33,117 nucleotides of DNA from the NCBI GenBank assembly GCA_934385225.1, contig CAKRPQ010000013.1:1-33117 (forward strand), written 5' to 3'. Positions 31,454-33,117 of this stretch are shown piece by piece. The stretch is from an uncultured Eubacteriales bacterium. GTDB taxonomy: Bacteria; Bacillota; Clostridia; Oscillospirales; CAG-272. Position 1 is the stretch's first letter. The number at the start of each line of letters is the position of its first letter. The notes beneath the pieces were generated by a model. That model worked only from the letters and a program-made list of their open reading frames with translations, had not been told where the DNA came from and made no database searches. The position numbers were made by a program, and so were the translations under genes.

Positions 31454-31527
31454 GTGGTAAACTTATTGAAAGATAAGGACACAAAGTCATTGTGCCTAAG
31501 GTTTTATAACTATGGTTGACAGACTGC
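31454..31527 (+). ncRNA. Cyclic-di-GMP-I (GEMM) riboswitch aptamer
   Basis: Matches the GEMM consensus: GGTAAAC, a GNRA hairpin CTTATT-GAAA-GATAAG, then GGACACAAAG, TGTGCCTAAGG, and ATGGTTGACAG, in the order and spacing of V. cholerae Vc2. The base I align with Vc2 G20 is G, which favours c-di-GMP over cGAMP. The first five bases GTGGT (31454-31458) can pair with ACTGC (31523-31527) to close the aptamer. That 3' strand is also part of the terminator's 5' arm, so ligand binding should hinder termination, an ON switch by inference. It lies upstream of an acyltransferase-3 gene and a flippase gene. Confidence 0.87.
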
Positions 31528-31582
31528 AATTTGCGATGCGAAACTACTTTCGGTTTTGCGACGCTTTTGCAGTCTGTTTTTT
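31520..31582 (+). terminator. Expression-platform terminator of the c-di-GMP riboswitch
   Basis: CAGACTGCAA (31520-31529) pairs perfectly with TTGCAGTCTG (31567-31576), followed by TTTTTT. The loop folds further as GCG-A-TGCGAAAC / GTTTTGCG-A-CGC. The 5' arm overlaps the aptamer's 3' end. Confidence 0.88.
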
Positions 31583-31601
31583 GTTTGTCGGAGGAGAAGC
31601 G

Positions 31602-32645
31602 ATGGAGAAGGAGTATTATGGCGGTATCGACGTTATAAAATTTTTCTGTGCTCTTGCCGTTGTCGTCATACATACCGAGCCGTTTGCGGATATTTGCGGA
31701 ATTCTCAATTCCGTTACGGTGAACAGCGTGTGCCGCGTCGCCGTTCCGTTCTTCTTTATGTCGTCGGGATTTCTCCTTTTCGGTAATCCCGAAGCAAGAA
31801 GTCCGCTGTCTCCGCCTGTCAAAAAATATGTAAAGCGTATACTTTTTATGTATCTTATGTGGTCGGCGGTCTATTTTCCGTTTACGGTGCTTGAAATGTC
31901 CTTTTCGGGAGGTGCCGACAAGGCACTCGGAATCTTTCTCGGCTACATAAAAAATATGATTTTTTCGGCGGGATACGGTTTTCTCTGGTATCTTCCCGCG
32001 ACGGCTGTCGCTGTGCTTCTTATGAGCTTTTTCCTTTCGAAAAAAGTAAATACGGCAGGAATAACGGCTCTTGCCTCCGTCCTTTACTTTATCGGACTTC
32101 TCGGACAGGATCTTTTCGTGCTTATAAGACCGCTTTCGGAGTACGAGGGATTTTGGACGGTTCTTTCAAAGTTCTACGGCGTTATCGGAACGACGAGAAA
32201 CGGTGTTTTCGAAGGCTTTCTCTTTGTCGCGGCGGGTACCCTGCTTGCAAGAAGAAAGAAAAAACACGAGGCTAAAAAATCTTTCGTTCTTTTCTGCCTG
32301 TCGCTTTTACTGCTTACCGCGGAATCGGCGCTTGCGTCGCTTTTTGACACAAGGCTCGAATACGATATGTATATTATGCTCGTCCCGTGTGCGTATTTCC
32401 TTTTTGAGACGGCACTCGGTATCGGCGTAAAGTGTCCGAAACTGTGCAGACTTTTCCGCTCGTACAGCTCGGCAATATATTTTACTCATATGCTTGTTCT
32501 CGAATTTATCTGGATAGCGGAACCCGTGAAACTCGGAAAAATGACGGTCTTTGCGCTTACTCTTGTGGGGACTTTTGCCGTTTCGACCGTTATGATAAAA
32601 CTTGCGGAAACGAAACACGGTAAATTTCTGAAAAAGATTATATAG
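31602..32645 (+). CDS. Riboswitch-controlled acyltransferase-3 family membrane protein
   Basis: A 347-residue Acyl_transf_3 protein with about ten hydrophobic segments. Start at ATG 31602 (MEKEYYGGIDVIKFFCALAVVVIHTEPF) behind GGAGGAGAAGC. An in-frame ATG at 31512 lies inside the riboswitch aptamer and is not a real start. The catalytic-type His is in VVVIHTEP, followed by RVAVPFFFMSSGFLLF; the C-terminus has SAIYFTHMLVLEFIW. Such proteins O-acetylate exopolysaccharide or other surface glycans. With the flippase gene 13 bases downstream and c-di-GMP control, I infer modification of an exopolysaccharide. Confidence 0.88.
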   Translation: MEKEYYGGIDVIKFFCALAVVVIHTEPFADICGILNSVTVNSVCRVAVPFFFMSSGFLLFGNPEARSPLSPPVKKYVKRILFMYLMWSAVYFPFTVLEMSFSGGADKALGIFLGYIKNMIFSAGYGFLWYLPATAVAVLLMSFFLSKKVNTAGITALASVLYFIGLLGQDLFVLIRPLSEYEGFWTVLSKFYGVIGTTRNGVFEGFLFVAAGTLLARRKKKHEAKKSFVLFCLSLLLLTAESALASLFDTRLEYDMYIMLVPCAYFLFETALGIGVKCPKLCRLFRSYSSAIYFTHMLVLEFIWIAEPVKLGKMTVFALTLVGTFAVSTVMIKLAETKHGKFLKKII

Positions 32646-32658
32646 GAGGTCATTCGGC

Positions 32659-33114
32659 GTGGGCGTGCACTCGAAGAAGATGAAGATAAAATTCAATCTT
32701 ATATCGGCAGTCCTCTGCCAGATGATAACGATAGGGATCGGTTTTATTCTGCCGAGACTTTATATCGAAAATTTCGGTTCGTCCGTGAACGGAGTGCTTT
32801 CGACGATAAAGCAGATATTCACCTATCTTTGCCTTCTTGAAGCGGGCGTCGGACTTGCCACCTCGCAAGCACTTCTTGCTCCTGTTGCAAAGGGCGACAA
32901 AAACAGTATAAATTCAATCCTTGCGGCAACATCGCAGAACTACACGCGGACGGGTATCATATATTCCGCCGCGGTCGCGACGATAGCGCTTGTTTACGGC
33001 TTCGCCGTAGATACGGGACTTCCGCCGCAGACGGTCATAGTGCTCGTCTTTCTTAACGGATTGCCGTCCATGGTCACGTTTTTTGTGCAGGGAAAGTATC
33101 AGATACTCCTCTAA
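32659..33114 (+). pseudogene. Wzx-type flippase, N-terminal part, stops early at the window edge
   Basis: GTG 32659, 8 bases after AGGAGGT, opens a 151-residue frame, MGVHSKKMKIKFNLISAVLCQMITIGIGFILPRLYIENFG..., the N-terminal four or so helices of a polysaccharide flippase (normally ~480 residues). TAA at 33112-33114 interrupts it after GKYQILL. Homologous proteins continue here; removing one CT from CTCCTCTAAAC would restore ILLN in frame, so a slip in the short CT repeat is possible. Only three bases follow in the window, so I cannot tell whether the frame resumes. It shares the riboswitch transcript with the acyltransferase gene. Confidence 0.7.
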
Positions 33115-33117
33115 ACC

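Noticed and set aside
31512..31601. N-terminal extension of the riboswitch-controlled acyltransferase from ATG 31512
   Set aside because: It lies in the aptamer and terminator; ATG 31602 has a strong ribosome binding site and matches the family N-terminus.
1..33117. CRISPR arrays, tRNA genes, insertion sequences, prophage or toxin-antitoxin pairs
   Set aside because: No regular spaced repeats, tRNA cloverleaf sequence, transposase or phage-like protein, or small toxin pair was seen on reading either strand.

Overview
The window looks like a Clostridia chromosome (Firmicutes), perhaps an uncultured gut-type Oscillospirales or Christensenellales relative. I infer this from the spc/alpha ribosomal gene order (rplF-rplR-rpsE-rpmD-rplO-secY-adk-map-infA-rpmJ-rpsM-rpsK-rpsD-rpoA-rplQ), the zinc-binding forms of L36, S4 and adenylate kinase, strong AGGAGG ribosome binding sites, textbook TTGACA-17-TATAAT promoters, and a one-scaffold SUF system. 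I saw no tRNA, rRNA, CRISPR array, transposase or prophage gene.

Region 1 (1-8360, + strand) is the 3' part of the ribosomal superoperon. It begins inside rplF and ends at a bidirectional terminator after rplQ. Two points stand out: infA seems to start at CTG, and a non-coding stretch between map and infA may be a decayed KOW-domain gene. Region 2 (8386-12759, - strand) is a tight four-gene operon (CrtO-like acyltransferase family, MGDG-synthase-type glycosyltransferase, PAP2 phosphatase, beta-lactamase-fold hydrolase) that looks like membrane glycolipid metabolism, plus a separate alpha/beta hydrolase. Region 3 (12854-15715) holds a Wzx-type flippase, rplS with a structured leader, and an unrecognised 177-residue protein. 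That protein is preceded by a promoter, a highly structured ~159-nt RNA and an intrinsic terminator.

Region 4 (15716-22132, - strand) looks like a sulfur and Fe-S neighbourhood: a Crp/Fnr regulator with a palindrome on its own start site, a sulfonate/nitrate-type ABC importer, a cysteine desulfurase paired with a DUF3343 Se/S-carrier-like protein, and a two-gene SufC-SufB (SmsCB-like) system. Region 5 (22178-28828) has a PocR-AraC regulator divergent from an FAD oxidoreductase, a cation/proton antiporter with an MgtC-family protein, a fused and broken acetyltransferase remnant, and glyA.

Region 6 (28884-33117) is the most interesting. An HD-GYP phosphodiesterase gene (cyclic-di-GMP breakdown) is split over two frames exactly at an A_AAA_AAG slippery heptamer with an upstream AGGGAG, as in dnaX. 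About 1.2 kb away a c-di-GMP-I (GEMM) riboswitch with an overlapping terminator controls an acyltransferase-3 gene and a flippase gene. Synthesis-independent readout (riboswitch) and breakdown (HD-GYP) of the same second messenger therefore sit side by side next to envelope-polysaccharide genes. The last flippase reading frame stops early at the window edge.
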